Assembly: GCA_949517355.1 (NCBI GenBank)
Contig: CATDIL010000003.1
Span: 1-64,000 of the forward strand
Length of the DNA: 64,000 bases
From: an uncultured Mycoplasmatota bacterium
GTDB lineage: Bacteria; Bacillota_I; Bacilli_A; Mycoplasmatales; Mycoplasmoidaceae
Direction of reading: 5' to 3'
The translations under genes were made by a program, and so were the position numbers. The notes beneath the pieces are model-generated. The model searched no databases. It was not told the DNA's origin and saw only the letters and a program-made list of their open reading frames with translations. Shown here piece after piece: positions 19,241-29,918 of this stretch (the stretch's first letter is position 1; each line of letters begins with the position of its first letter).

Positions 19241-19393
19241 GCACATATCAGCAATTTAATATAGTTGTTAAATAAATTGATAGGTAAGCTGTTACAAGTA
19301 AGTATGCTGAAATGCCGAAAGTATTAGTATCAATTTACCCAACTAGGATTAAAATCAGTCTCTTATGTGCACTACACATAAGGAGTTATATAA
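19241..19393 (+). promoter_or_regulatory. Structured rpsD leader, candidate S4 autoregulatory RNA
   Basis: Stems visible by eye: TAGTTG (19262-19267)/CAACTA (19340-19345), enclosing AAATTGATA (19274-19282)/TATCAATTT (19328-19336), with a small AATGC CGAAA GTATT hairpin inside; then CTTATGTG/CACATAAG (19362-19382) overlapping the AAGGAG ribosome binding site. GCACATA at the predicted 5' end (19241-19247) is exactly complementary to TATGTGC (19364-19370) and would release that site. S4 controls its own mRNA in other bacteria; binding here is inference. Confidence 0.6.
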
Positions 19394-19996
19394 ATGTCAA
19401 GATATACAAAAAGTATTTTTAAGAAATCTAGAAGATTAGGTTTTTCTATTTTAGAAGATAACAAGGAATTCTTAAAGGGAAAGAAAAGAACATATGCCCC
19501 TGGTCAACATGGTGCAGATAAACACAAAATTTCAGGTTATGGTCAACAATTACAAGAAAAGCAAAAACTTGCTTTAATGTATGGAATGAATGACCGTCAA
19601 TTTAGAAGATTATTCCAAATTGCTAAGAAAATGAAAGGTTCTACAAGTATGAACTTATTAATTGTATTGGAATCTAGATTAGACAATCTAGTTTACCGAA
19701 TGGGTTTTGCTAAAACAAGACGTGCAGCAAGACAAATGGTAAGCCATGGTCACATTTTATTAAATAGTAAAAAATGTTCAATTCCTTCAGCAATTGTTCC
19801 TTTAAATTCAACAATTGAAGTTAAAGAAGCTTCTAAAAAAATGGCTGCATTAGGCGAAAACGAAACAAGAGGTACTCTTCCATTCGTTAAAACTGATTTT
19901 GCCAAACTTTCTGGTCAATATGTAAGATATCCAGAAAGAAAAGAACTTAACCAAGAAATCAACGAAACATACGTAGTTGAATGATTCAACCGTTAG
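19394..19996 (+). CDS. rpsD: 30S ribosomal protein S4
   Basis: Primary 16S rRNA-binding and fidelity protein, 200 aa, also a known translational repressor in other bacteria. The zinc-free form begins MSRYTKSIFKKSRRLG; the S4 RNA-binding domain is around LESRLDNLVYRMGFAKTRRAARQMVSHGH. The last codons are W(TGA)-F-N-R before TAG. Monocistronic, between a structured leader and a strong terminator. Confidence 0.97.
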
Positions 19997-20020
19997 TTAA
20001 ATTTTCTTAAAAATTACCTT

Positions 20021-20053
20021 AAAGATAGATCTGTTTCAGGTCTATCTTTTTTG
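20021..20053 (+). terminator. Rho-independent terminator after rpsD
   Basis: AGATAGATCT/AGGTCTATCT stem with one G-T pair, GTTTC loop and a T-run. Confidence 0.88.
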
Positions 20054-20093
20054 TTGGTAAATGGGAAATGCTGTAGTGTGTATGGAATGAGTT

Positions 20094-20774
20094 TTATTGT
20101 TTATTCTTATTCTTGATCGTTGTTTTAGGTATTTCATCCATCATAGTTACTATTAATTTATATGCTGGATGATCATAAAATTTGTCCATTTTTATTGATC
20201 TTGTTTTTACTGCATTGTCAATTTTTTTGAATTCTTTAAGAATTTCTTCCATTTCATTTTTAATTTCTTCTAATGTAAATTTATTTAGGCAATCATATAA
20301 TAAATCTTTTCAATATTTATCGTTTTTATAAAAATTTTCAGGTTTTGTAGAAGTAATATAACTTGAGTTGTGTAAAAGCTGAGAAAAAGCAAAATATGCT
20401 TTTTGACATATTATTCTTTTTAAGAAACTGCAATTTTTTATTTTGTCAAATATAGGTTTATACTGTTGTTTCTTAGAAAGAATATACATATAGTCATTAA
20501 ATTCTCTAATAGAAATAGCCATAGATTTAAAAATTAAAAAAATAAGTTCGTTAAAATCGTTCAATATCAATTTATTGTTGAAATCAGGTCTATTAAGGGC
20601 ATTTATATAGTGCGGAAACAACTGGTTAATTTGTTGTAAATTATATACATCATTTAATATCTCAAAAGAAACTATATCTAATTTATTTTTTGTAACAATA
20701 GAAAAATCTTTTTCTTGATGAAGTTTACCAAAACTCTTATACCTTTCTATTGTTTCTTCTCGTTTTTTATACAT
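20094..20774 (-). CDS. Hypothetical helical protein beside type III RM (A)
   Basis: 226 aa, soluble, mostly alpha-helical by composition; not recognised. One TGA is Trp near residue 155, extending the protein by about 70 residues to TAA. The block FLKRIICQKAYFAFSQLLHN (117-136) aligns without gaps with a block in the reverse-strand gene at the other end of the island (25145-25795), sharing F, L, K, A, Y, S, H and N plus a following S. Divergent from mod. Position suggests an accessory or independent defence gene; role unknown. Confidence 0.65.
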
Positions 20775-20882
20775 TTTAATAATAAATTTATTTAATGTTA
20801 ATTCTAATATTTATTTGCTAATAACTCGTTTTATCTTTATATTATTATAAATAATCATAAATTAAAGAATTAATAATACACT

Positions 20883-20888
20883 TATAAT
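20883..20888 (+). promoter_or_regulatory. mod -10 box, short leader
   Basis: TATAAT ends 11 nt before the mod ATG; no Shine-Dalgarno. Confidence 0.6.
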
Positions 20889-20899
20889 ATATAGTATTT

Positions 20900-22759
20900 A
20901 TGGATTTACAAGATATAAAAAATAAAACCATTGAAATGATTAAAGATTTAAGTAATAGAGGTTTATTGATCGAAAAGCAAACCGAAGTTGCTACTAATGG
21001 TCGTAACTTAATTGATATATATATATATATAATTAATCAAGCAAGAAACGAACAAGAAGTTAATGTAATAGCTAATTTAATTAAAGGATTACAAGAGGGT
21101 TTCAATTTTCAAAGAGTACCAACAATTACAACAAATACTTTAACAATATTAAAGCCTTCAAAATATCAAAATGGCGAAATCTCTCCTACTCATAATAAAG
21201 TTATCATTTGTGATAATACAACGGAGAAAGAACATTGAGAAAACATTAATATTAGAATCAATAAACTAAATGAAACCAAACCTGAAAATCACAAAGAACA
21301 GATTGAAAAATTAAAAAAAGAAGAATTTATTTTAGCCCCTGATAATTTAGATGTTTTAAATAATTTGCTTTGTGATAAAACCATTCAAGATAATGGAGGA
21401 GTTGACATAATTTACATTGACCCTCCATATAACACAGGCAACACTTCTCTTGGTTATAGAGATTTAAGAGAACAAAACGAATGGTTGAATTTTATGAAAG
21501 CAAGACTTGAACGAGCATATGATCTATTGTCTGATAATGGTGTAATTTTTATATCAATTGATGATAATATGCACTCATATTTAAAGATAGTTTGTGATGA
21601 AGTGTTTGGACGAAATAAATTTGTTGGCAATATTGTTTGAAATAAAATGAATTTCCAACAAGGTGCTCACAACATCCAAAGAAATCATGAATATATATTA
21701 GTTTATTCAAAAAATGATATATCTAATAAAAAAATATTATTTAATGTTGACTCACAGAAACTAAAATTTTACACGGATAAATTTGGTACATATTATAGAG
21801 AATATTCATTTGATACTTCATTTGGTAATGATAAATTAATTGACAGACCAAGTATGGGATATATTTTTTACTATAATCCAACGACAAATGAAAAAATTAT
21901 TTCTGATGATTACATAAAAGATAAGGATGTAATTAGAGAAAATGATATTAGTAAAGTTTATAAATTTGATAAAAAACTAATAGATAAAGGATTTATTCCG
22001 ATTTATCCCCCTTTAAGGAAAGGTAATATATTAGGGTGTTGATCAAGAGGAATAATTGATGCTAAAAATTTTCTTGAAAATGATTTATTGGATTTTGTTA
22101 AAAATAAAACAAATAATTCATATAAAATTTATCCAAAAAAATATGTGGAAAACGGATATTCTAAATTTAATGATCATCCACTTGAGTCAATAATTGAATA
22201 CTCTTCAAGTGATGGTACAAAAACATTAGGCCAAATTCTAGATAATAAAAAATTTGGAAATCCAAAAAATGTAGAAATGATTAAATATTTAATTTCTTCA
22301 TATAAATTTAAAAAAAATCCAATTATTCTTGATTTTTTTGCTGGTTCTGGAACAACCGCTCAAGCGGTTATTGAATTAAATAAAGAGGATAAGCAAAATA
22401 GGAAATTTATACTTGCAACTAAAAAATTTGATTTTATGTCATCACTTAATAGTTGAGAAAATGTTGGAGAAAATATAATGATGGAGCGTGTTTTTAGAAT
22501 TGCTGACGGAACAAATAAAGATAACAAAAAGCTTTCAAAAAAAGAATGTCCTTGACTACTAAACAACTCTCCATTTGATATAGAATTTGATTGCTTAGAG
22601 ACTAAACAATATGATATTTCATTAACTTCAAAAATAAATCCTTATGAAGTAATTGACTTAGAGATTTATGGATATACAACAAAAATCCCTTTTGAAGAAA
22701 AGAAAAAAATAATTAATAAAAAATTTAATATTCTACTAAACCATTTAAATAAAAACTAA
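20900..22759 (+). CDS. mod: Type III restriction-modification methyltransferase
   Basis: Adenine-N6 DNA methyltransferase and recognition subunit of a type III system, 619 aa. The catalytic motif D174-P-P-Y177 (IYIDPPYNTG) precedes the SAM-binding F480-AGSG (DFFAGSGTT), the beta-class order. The variable middle between them is the likely target recognition domain. Four TGA codons are Trp. Near the N-terminus an (AT)8 tract encodes alternating Ile/Tyr and could switch the gene on and off. The res gene starts 2 nt after the stop. Confidence 0.93.
21015..21030 (+). repeat. (AT)8 tract inside mod
   Basis: Eight AT units starting at codon 39. With eight units the frame is open; with seven or nine the next codons contain TAA within about 20 bases, ending translation at roughly 45 residues. 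Confidence 0.85.
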
Positions 22760-22761
22760 CA

Positions 22762-25158
22762 ATGTTATTAGAAATTCAAGAAGAAAAAGTTAATCAAGTA
22801 GTTCAATTACTTTCTACCGAATCATTCGATAAAGATCATCCTTTATATTTCCAATCACCAACCGGCAGTGGAAAGACTTTAATGCTCGCAAGAATTATTG
22901 AGGAATTTAAAAAAAACAACCCAAATGAAAATTTTTTATTTTTGGTTGGATCTATATCAACCGGAGGAATAGAAAAACAAAATTATGATTCTCTTTATAA
23001 ATCTCAACTTAATGGAGCTAATTTTCAAGTAGAACATATATCAAGCGGTTTGACTACTCCATTGCGTCCAAGATATTTTACCGATGTATTAACAATAGGT
23101 GAAGCATCTTTTAAAAACAAATCAAATTTGTTTAAATTCAAATTATTAGAATCTTACCTTGAAAAAATTAGCAATTATAAAAAAATTATTTTTATAAGGG
23201 ATGAAGCACATATTGGGACAAAAACTAATAAAATCGATACTGCACAAAATCTTTCAAAATTAAAAAGATATTTTTACAAACAACTTTGATTATCTGCAAC
23301 ACTAGAAAATGGTAAAGAGCAAATTACCCCTCATGTGTGTATGTCATTAACTGAAGCTCAAGATGCAGGTCTCATTAAAAATAATATAAGTTTATTTGAT
23401 GGTGATATTCAAGATAATGAAAATGAAGAGCATCTTTTTGAACTAGCATGCAAGAAACTAAAAAAATTGTGAGGAACCAAAGAGGAGCCAGGAATATATA
23501 GAAAAATAAGTGATATTAAATGTCAAATTATTAAACCCGCTCTATTGGTTCAAATTTCATCGAAAACTAAAGGTGAAAAAGAAATTGAACAAATAATCAA
23601 AATTTGCAATAAATATAGTCTTAATTATGCATATACTTTATCAGGAAATAAAGAAGCATTCCAATCATCAGGCACACTTAAAATTAGAAAAATTACACGA
23701 GAAGAATTGCAAAAAAATGATTCAGATATTGATGTTATTATTTTTAAATTTGCAATAGCAATAGGATGAAACATTCCTAGAGCTTGCATTTTAAGCCAAT
23801 ATAGAAATGTTGAATCTGATAATTTAAAGATACAAACACTTGGTAGAGTGCTTAGAAATTTATTTGTTGCAGATGAATTGAATTTCAATAAATTAAGTGA
23901 AGAAGACCAAAAAGAAGTGTTAACTTGTTATTTGTATTCAGCACATCAATCTGCAAAACAATATGAAACATCTGTTTTAAAATTAAAAGATATTTTTATT
24001 AATGAAAAAGTGAAAAAAACTTTCCAGTCACAAACTTCAAAAGATGAAGAAGGAATAGGCTATGTAAAAAAATATCAAAAAGAACTTGTAAATGATTACA
24101 TTAACTTGTTCGATAAAAAAGTTAAAAATATAAACATTGATTCTATATTAAATTCTGATTCTAATCTTGACATTAAAACATCAAAGACTTTTTTTTCTGG
24201 AGATTTAAGTGTTGAAAAAATTAGTGAATCTCTTGATAGGCAGGGTCAAATTGGCAAACACACAACTGTTTGATTGGATAAAACAATTTCTAATAAATTC
24301 GAATTAGAAAAAGAATTTTTAAATTGAATTCAACATAATTCCCCGCTGTTGAAATATGTATTTAGTAAGGTGTTTGATAGAATGGACTATATTGATTCCG
24401 TATTATTTAAATGTAAAATTCTTCAAGATGTAATTTTCGCTAAAGAAATAATTGCAATTAAACGAAAATATCAAACAAAATCCGAACAAGACAAGACTCA
24501 AACAACTTACGACTTAATAACGAAAGAAATCACCCTTCCAGCAGTACAATTTTCAAACAATCCAAAAGAAAATATATTGGTAAGGGAAATTAGACATTTA
24601 TCAAAAGTGTTAACGACAACTATTAATGGGGAAAATAAACTTTTTTATAATTCTGATCTGAATTCTATATCAAATAATTCTCCTGAAAAGAATTTTTTGG
24701 AAGATTTGGATAGATATGTTGAAGAAAATCCAAACTTCTTAAGATTTATACACAGAAATGAAAGATCAAAAGAAAGTATATCTTATATATATTATGATGA
24801 GAATGAACAAAAGCATTTACAACACCCAGACTACATTTTGAGAACAAAAAATGGCACAACATTAATATGTGAAATTAAAACAGCTGGTGGTGGATTTGAG
24901 TACATTAACTCAGTAAAAAATATAGAAAAAGGATATTTGATAAACTCAAAAAAAATTAAAGATTATTTTTTTGGAATAATTAAGCATGCTAATTTTAAAT
25001 ATCAACTAGTGTATTATAAAGAAGGCAAAAGAGTGCCAATGGATTTTTTAGATTTAAGAGATAAATTTAAAGATTTTGATTTTAACGGTTTAAGCGAATT
25101 AGATATACTTTTTGACATAATTAAATGTTATGAAAATAATCATATTAACACAAAGTAA
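22762..25158 (+). CDS. res: Type III restriction enzyme Res subunit
   Basis: ATP-dependent helicase-nuclease that works with Mod, 798 aa. Walker A is SPTGSGKT near residues 32-39, motif II IRDEAH follows, and a C-terminal PD-(D/E)XK nuclease is visible as D690 (HPDYIL) and E704-I-K706 (CEIKT). Four or more TGA codons are Trp, splitting it in a standard-code reading; the frame is intact. Length is at the short end for Res. The 3' end overlaps the reverse-strand gene by 14 bp. Confidence 0.92.
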
Positions 25159-25795
25159 TTTTCTCAAAATTTAAAAAACTCGCATTTTCCTTAACATAAT
25201 TTATAAAATTTCAAATATTTGTTCCTTTGTATTCTTTTAATGATTCAAATTTTTTCTTTGTTTTATTGTCGTTAGAAATAATGGAAGCTAGATTAAAAAA
25301 GATAGTTTTTATTTCGGATATATCTTTATTTAATTCATTTTCAATTTCAGTTTGATATTTTTCTAAGATTTTGTTTGAGTGATTCTTGCTAAATGACAAA
25401 GTACTTCAATTGTGAATAAAAAACGAAAGTTCTTCGTAGGCATCGTTATTTAATGTTTTCTTTAAAAAAGCAGTTTTGTTGAAAAAATTATTAATAGCAA
25501 TATTCAATTCATTATTTCTACTTTTTATTGCATCAATGCAATCAATAAAGTCTCTTAACAAAACAACAAAATGCATTCAATTTAAATATGTAATTTCACT
25601 TGTTGTTTTTTTGATTAACTCTTTTTCTTGCAATGAAAGAATCTTTAGTGATGGTTTAGAATATTGAAACAAATATGCTTTTGATAAGTTAATACATACA
25701 ATAGCATTTATTAAACCGTTAATTAGTAAAAATGTCCATTGAATTAAATCTTCATACTTTATTTTCTTTGTTTTGTATCTGTTATTCTTTCTCAC
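25145..25795 (-). CDS. Hypothetical helical protein beside type III RM (B)
   Basis: 216 aa from a GTG start (no ATG available in frame upstream). Not recognised. Helical and Asn/Lys-rich with a hydrophobic patch at residues 20-35 that might be buried rather than membrane. Contains FLKKTLNNDAYEELSFFIHN (110-129), matching gene A ungapped. Two to three TGA codons are Trp. Convergent with and overlapping res, so it belongs to the same island; HEPN-type ribonuclease motifs (R-x4-6-H) are not clear. Confidence 0.65.
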
Positions 25796-25826
25796 AATTA
25801 TTCTTAATTTATTTTTTTTGTTAAAA

Positions 25827-25862
25827 AGAGCAATAATTACTTATTATTTTAGTTATTGCTTT
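25827..25862. repeat. Inverted repeat between gene B and the S10 promoter
   Basis: AGCAATAA (25829-25836) and TTATTGCT (25853-25860) with AA/TT extensions around a 16-nt spacer. It may act as a weak terminator or a binding site; no other sign of function. The remainder of 25796-25970 is plain AT-rich DNA. Confidence 0.35.
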
Positions 25863-25971
25863 TAAATTACTATAAACTACGATAATATTATATATTTACA
25901 AAAATATAAATTTTGCTAGTTTAGATTTTAATCACAAAAAATATTTTTTTACATTTCTACCAAATTTATGG

Positions 25972-25977
25972 TATTAT
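25972..25977 (+). promoter_or_regulatory. S10 operon extended -10 box
   Basis: TGG then TATTAT; predicts a start near 25984, exactly where the leader structure begins. Confidence 0.5.
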
Positions 25978-25983
25978 ATATAT

Positions 25984-26092
25984 ACGCTTTCTATTGAGAT
26001 TGCTGATACACCAAAGTGTGTTGTCAAGTATTAGGGAACTCAATAAGTATAAAAAGCGTTGAAAATAAATATCAGAAAGGCAACAAAAAAGT
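25984..26092 (+). promoter_or_regulatory. Structured leader of the S10 ribosomal operon
   Basis: ACGCTTT (25984-25990) pairs with AAAGCGT (26053-26059); next TATTGAG (25992-25998) with CTCAATA (26039-26045); inside is ACAC CAAA GTGT. The two nested 7-bp stems start at the predicted 5' end of the mRNA. In other bacteria S10 leaders bind L4; whether this one does is untested. Confidence 0.55.
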
Positions 26093-26398
26093 ATGAATCA
26101 AGAATTAAGAATTAAATTATTTTCTTATGATCATGAACTATTAGACAAATCAGTTAAGAAAATAATTGAAATCGCGGTTAATACAAGCTGTGAAGTTAAA
26201 GGTCCAATTCCTCTTCCAACAAAGAAGGAAATTTTTACAGTTTGTAGATCACCACACGTATACAAACCAGCAATGGAACAATTTGAACGTAGAACCCACA
26301 AACGTTTAATTGTTCTTAAAAAAGCATCTATTCAAACAATTGATGCTCTTAAGAGATTAGTTATCCCATCAGGAGTTGAAATTCAAATTACTTTATAG
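26093..26398 (+). CDS. rpsJ: 30S ribosomal protein S10
   Basis: Small-subunit head protein, 101 aa; family block [19 protein letters not shown] and the C-terminal [12 protein letters not shown]. First gene of the ribosomal supercluster. The ribosome binding site is weak, with AAAGG about 14 nt from the ATG, consistent with control through the leader. Confidence 0.97.
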   Translation: MNQELRIKLFSYDHELLDKSVKKIIEIAVNTSCEVKGPIPLPTKKEIFTVCRSPHVYKPAMEQFERRTHKRLIVLKKASIQTIDALKRLVIPSGVEIQITL

Positions 26399-26421
26399 TA
26401 ATTTAGAAGATAGGAGAAGTT

Positions 26422-27282
26422 ATGAAAAACATAATCGGAACTAAAGTGGGAATGATGCAAGTATTTGATGTTAATGGTAAACAATTAGCAGCAACAGTTG
26501 TAAGTTGTGAACCAAACCAAGTGCTTGAAGTTAAAAAGAATGGCAACATCAAAGTGGGATATTTAGATGTTGAAAAAGCTCAAAGAAAATCAAAAGCTTA
26601 TATTGGTATTTTTAAGAAAAATGGATACACTCCAAAAGAATTCGTTAAAGAATTTAAAAATACTGAAAACTACAAAGTTGGAGATTTTATTACAGTTGAT
26701 GCTTTTGAAAAAGGTCAATATGTTGATGTTCAAGGAACTACAAAAGGACATGGATTTACAGGTGCAATTAAACGTTGAAACTTTAAAGTTGGTCCTTTAG
26801 CACATGGTGCTGGATATCCCCATAGATATCAAGGTTCTGTTGCATTTGGTCGTGGTGGTAGTCAAGCTCAAAGAGTACCTAAAGGTAAAAAGATGTCAGG
26901 ACATTACGGACATGAAACAGTTACTATCCAAAACTTAATTGTTTTAGAAGTAATGAAAGCACGTAATTTAATCTTATTATTAGGTGCTATTCCAGGACCA
27001 GCAGGAAGTGTAGTAACAATTAAAACTTCAGTTAAATTCCCAACAAAGAAAACTGAATACAAAATTATTACTAAGGAAATCAAGGAAGAAATTTTAAAAG
27101 AAAACGAAAACCTTGAAGACAAAGAAGCATTACACAAAGCAAACGAGCAAGCAGAAGCTGCAGCTGCAGAAGCTGCTAAAAAAGAAGCTGCTGCTAAACA
27201 AGCAGAAGCAGCTGCTCGTGCTAAAGAAAAAGAAGCCGCTGAAAAAGCTGCTGCTAGCGAAGCTAAAACAGCTAACAAATAG
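26422..27282 (+). CDS. rplC: 50S ribosomal protein L3 with long C-terminal tail
   Basis: Early-assembly 23S rRNA-binding protein, 286 aa against about 210 usually. The core has [15 protein letters not shown] (Trp is TGA), [20 protein letters not shown] and IPGPAGSVV. From about residue 213 a Glu/Lys/Ala-rich tail follows (runs such as [19 protein letters not shown]), predicted as a single helix or coiled coil. AGGAG precedes the ATG. Confidence 0.96.
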
Positions 27283-27290
27283 GAGGAAAT

Positions 27291-27923
27291 ATGGAAAAGA
27301 TCAAGTTATATGATATTACTGGTAAATCAGTTAAAGAAATTCAATTTAGTCTTCCTAATACAACTAAAGTTTACGAACAAGCAATGTTCGATCAAGTTTT
27401 AGCTGAAAACGCAGGTAAAAGACAAGGTACTCACTCAACTTTAACTAAAGGTGAAGTTAGAGGTGGTGGTAAGAAACCTTTACAACAAAAACATTCAGGT
27501 AATGCAAGACAAGGTTCTATTCGTAACCCTCATTGAGTAGGTGGTGGTGTTGTTTTTGGACCAAAACCAAATAGAAACTACAAACTTGCTGTTAATAAAC
27601 AAGTTTCAAGAAAAGCATTTGATTCTGCTTTATTGTTAAAAATTCAAGCAAACAACATATTCATTATTGATGATTTAAAAGCAGCAAAACCTTCTACTAA
27701 AAAAGCTGTTTCTTTATTTAAAGCATTAAAAATTAATGATCAAAAAAACTTGTTTGTTGCTGCTGATTCTAAAAACGTAATTAATGCAATTAAAACATTT
27801 AGCAACATTAAAAAAACTGTAGCTAAGAAAGTTAATCAAGTTTCTACTAGAGATATTTTAAATGCTAAAAACTTAGTAGTTGAACTTTCAGCTGCTAAAA
27901 AATTAGGAAAGGTTGGTGCATAA
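27291..27923 (+). CDS. rplD: 50S ribosomal protein L4
   Basis: 210 aa, normal length. Exit-tunnel loop region [26 protein letters not shown] and [21 protein letters not shown], with Trp as TGA. In other bacteria L4 represses its own operon through the leader. GGAGGA at the start; 1 nt before rplW. Confidence 0.96.
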
Positions 27924-27924
27924 T

Positions 27925-28317
27925 ATGGAATTCTCAAGAATTATTATTAAACCAGTTCATACTGAAAAATCATACGCTCAACAATCTGCTGAACCAAAAA
28001 AGCATGCTTTTATTGTTGATTTAAATGCTACTAAGAACGATATTAAATTAGCTTTTGAATCAATTTATGGATTTGCTCCTGCAAAAGTAGCAACTCAAAT
28101 TAGAAAGCCTGTTAAGTTCCGTACTGGAACTGCTAACCCAGGTTACACAAAGAAATTCAAAATTGCTTATGTAACTTTACCAATTGGTAAATCAATCTCT
28201 GCTGAAGAACAACAAGTTGAAAACAAAGAAGCTAAAAATGTAAAAGCTTCTGAAAAACCGATAGTTGATTCTTCGTTAAAAGAAGTTGAACCAACTTCTA
28301 AGGAAGAAAAGAAGTAA
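27925..28317 (+). CDS. rplW: 50S ribosomal protein L23
   Basis: Tunnel-exit protein that docks trigger factor and SRP, 130 aa. Core IIIKPVHTEKSY and the KPVKFRTGTANPGYTKKFKIAYVTL loop are typical; a Glu/Lys/Ser-rich tail of about 35 residues is added. The start at 27925 (MEFSR) is preferred over upstream codons that overlap rplD. Confidence 0.93.
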   Translation: MEFSRIIIKPVHTEKSYAQQSAEPKKHAFIVDLNATKNDIKLAFESIYGFAPAKVATQIRKPVKFRTGTANPGYTKKFKIAYVTLPIGKSISAEEQQVENKEAKNVKASEKPIVDSSLKEVEPTSKEEKK

Positions 28318-28327
28318 GGAGTAATTT

Positions 28328-29176
28328 ATGGCTATAAAATCAATTAAAACTCGTTCAAAAGGTAAACGTACATCAATTCTTATTGATTACAAGAAGGTAT
28401 TATCATCTAATACTAACAAACCTCATAAAGCATTAACTAAATCAATTCAAAATCAATCTGGTAGAAACAACCGTGGTATTATTACAACTAGACACCAAGG
28501 TGGTGGACACAAGAGAAAATTCCGTGAAATTGATTTCAAAAGAAATAAAGACGGTATTAAAGCGACAATTCAAACAATTGAATATGATCCAAACAGAACA
28601 GCATTTATTTCTTTAGTTTGCTATGAAGATGGAACTAAGAAATATATCTTAGCTCCAAGAGATATTAAAGTAGGAGATAAAATTATTTCTGGAAACAAAT
28701 GCGATATCAAAACAGGTAACTGTATGTTATTAGCTAATATTCCTGATGGTGCTTTTGTTCACAACGTTGAATTAGTTCCAGGACATGGTGGTCAAATTGC
28801 AAGAAGTGCTGGTAGTTTTGCTCAAGTTTCAGGTAAAGATGAAACTGGTGCATACAAAATCTTAAGATTATCTTCTGGTGAATTTAGAAAGATTCCAAAC
28901 GAATGCCGTGCAACAATTGGTATTGTATCTAACGAAGATCACAACTTAGTTAACTTAGGAAAAGCAGGACGTAGTCGTCATATGGGTATCAGACCTACAG
29001 TTCGTGGTACAGTTATGAACCCTAATGATCACCCACACGGTGGTGGTGAAGGTAGACAATCTATTGGATACGATGCACCACGTACACCATGAGGTAAACG
29101 TCACATGGGTGTTAAGACTAGAAGACAAAAGAAAGCTTCTAGTGCATTAATAATTAGACGTAGAAATGATAAATAG
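28328..29176 (+). CDS. rplB: 50S ribosomal protein L2
   Basis: 282 aa, normal length; near the peptidyl transferase centre. Blocks [33 protein letters not shown]-like [15 protein letters not shown] and [19 protein letters not shown] with the conserved His. One TGA (Trp) near the C-terminus in TPWGKR. Confidence 0.97.
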
Positions 29177-29187
29177 GAGAAACAAAC

Positions 29188-29493
29188 ATGAGTAGAAGTA
29201 ATAAAAAAGGTGCATTTGTTGACACTAGCTTACTTAAAAAAGTACAAGCTGCTAAAGCAGATCCAAAACACAAAGCAATTAAAACTTGATCAAGAAGAAG
29301 CACAATCTTCCCTGAATTTGTAGGTCTAAACTTCCAAGTTCATAATGGTAAAAGTTTTATCAATGTCTTTGTTACAGAAGATATGGTTGGGCACAAATTA
29401 GGTGAATTTGTTCCTACAAGAACATTTAAACAACACTCTTCTAACAATAAGGCAGAAGATGCTAAAGCGGCAGCCGCTACAGGAGCTAAATAG
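29188..29493 (+). CDS. rpsS: 30S ribosomal protein S19
   Basis: 101 aa; missed by simple ORF calls because of a TGA Trp at residue 33 or so ([16 protein letters not shown]). Block [23 protein letters not shown] is typical. A short Ala-rich tail follows. AGGAG before the ATG. Confidence 0.95.
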
Positions 29494-29504
29494 GAGAATA
29501 AAAT

Positions 29505-29918
29505 ATGAAAGCAACTGCAATTCAAAGAAATATACGTATTTCATCATCTAAAGCAAAATTAGTGTGTGACTTAATTAGAAATAAAAAAGTCACTGAAGCT
29601 TTAGTAATTCTTGATAACACTGAAAAGAAAATTGCTCCAATTATCAAGAAATTATTAAACTCAGCAATCGCTAATGCTACAAATACTAAAGGTTTTTCTT
29701 CTTTAGAAAACTTGTATGTTTATCAAATCTATGCTAACCAAGGGCCGACAATGAAACGTGCTTTACCACGTGCTAAAGGTTCTTCTAATATGATTAGAAA
29801 ACGTTCTTCTCATATTGAAATTGTTTTGAGTGATGATCCAAAACAAAAATCTAAAGATTTATTAGCTATCAAAGCTAAACAAGCTAAGAAAGTTAATAAA
29901 AAGGGAGGTAAGAAATAA
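29505..29918 (+). CDS. rplV: 50S ribosomal protein L22
   Basis: 137 aa; tunnel-wall protein. Blocks RISSSKAKLVCDLIRNKKV, ANQGPTMKRALPRAKGSS and RSSHIEIVL. C-terminal Lys-rich extension of about 20 residues. The stop overlaps the rpsC ATG by one base. Confidence 0.96.
   Translation: MKATAIQRNIRISSSKAKLVCDLIRNKKVTEALVILDNTEKKIAPIIKKLLNSAIANATNTKGFSSLENLYVYQIYANQGPTMKRALPRAKGSSNMIRKRSSHIEIVLSDDPKQKSKDLLAIKAKQAKKVNKKGGKK

Noticed and set aside
20094-20774. HEPN ribonuclease assignment for the genes flanking the RM pair.
   Set aside because: Both have a conserved H-N but no convincing R-x4-6-H motif; left as unknown.
26904-27278. Reverse-strand Ala/Ser-rich 124-aa ORF.
   Set aside because: Mirror of the Ala/Glu/Lys-rich L3 tail on the opposite strand; repeat composition keeps it open.
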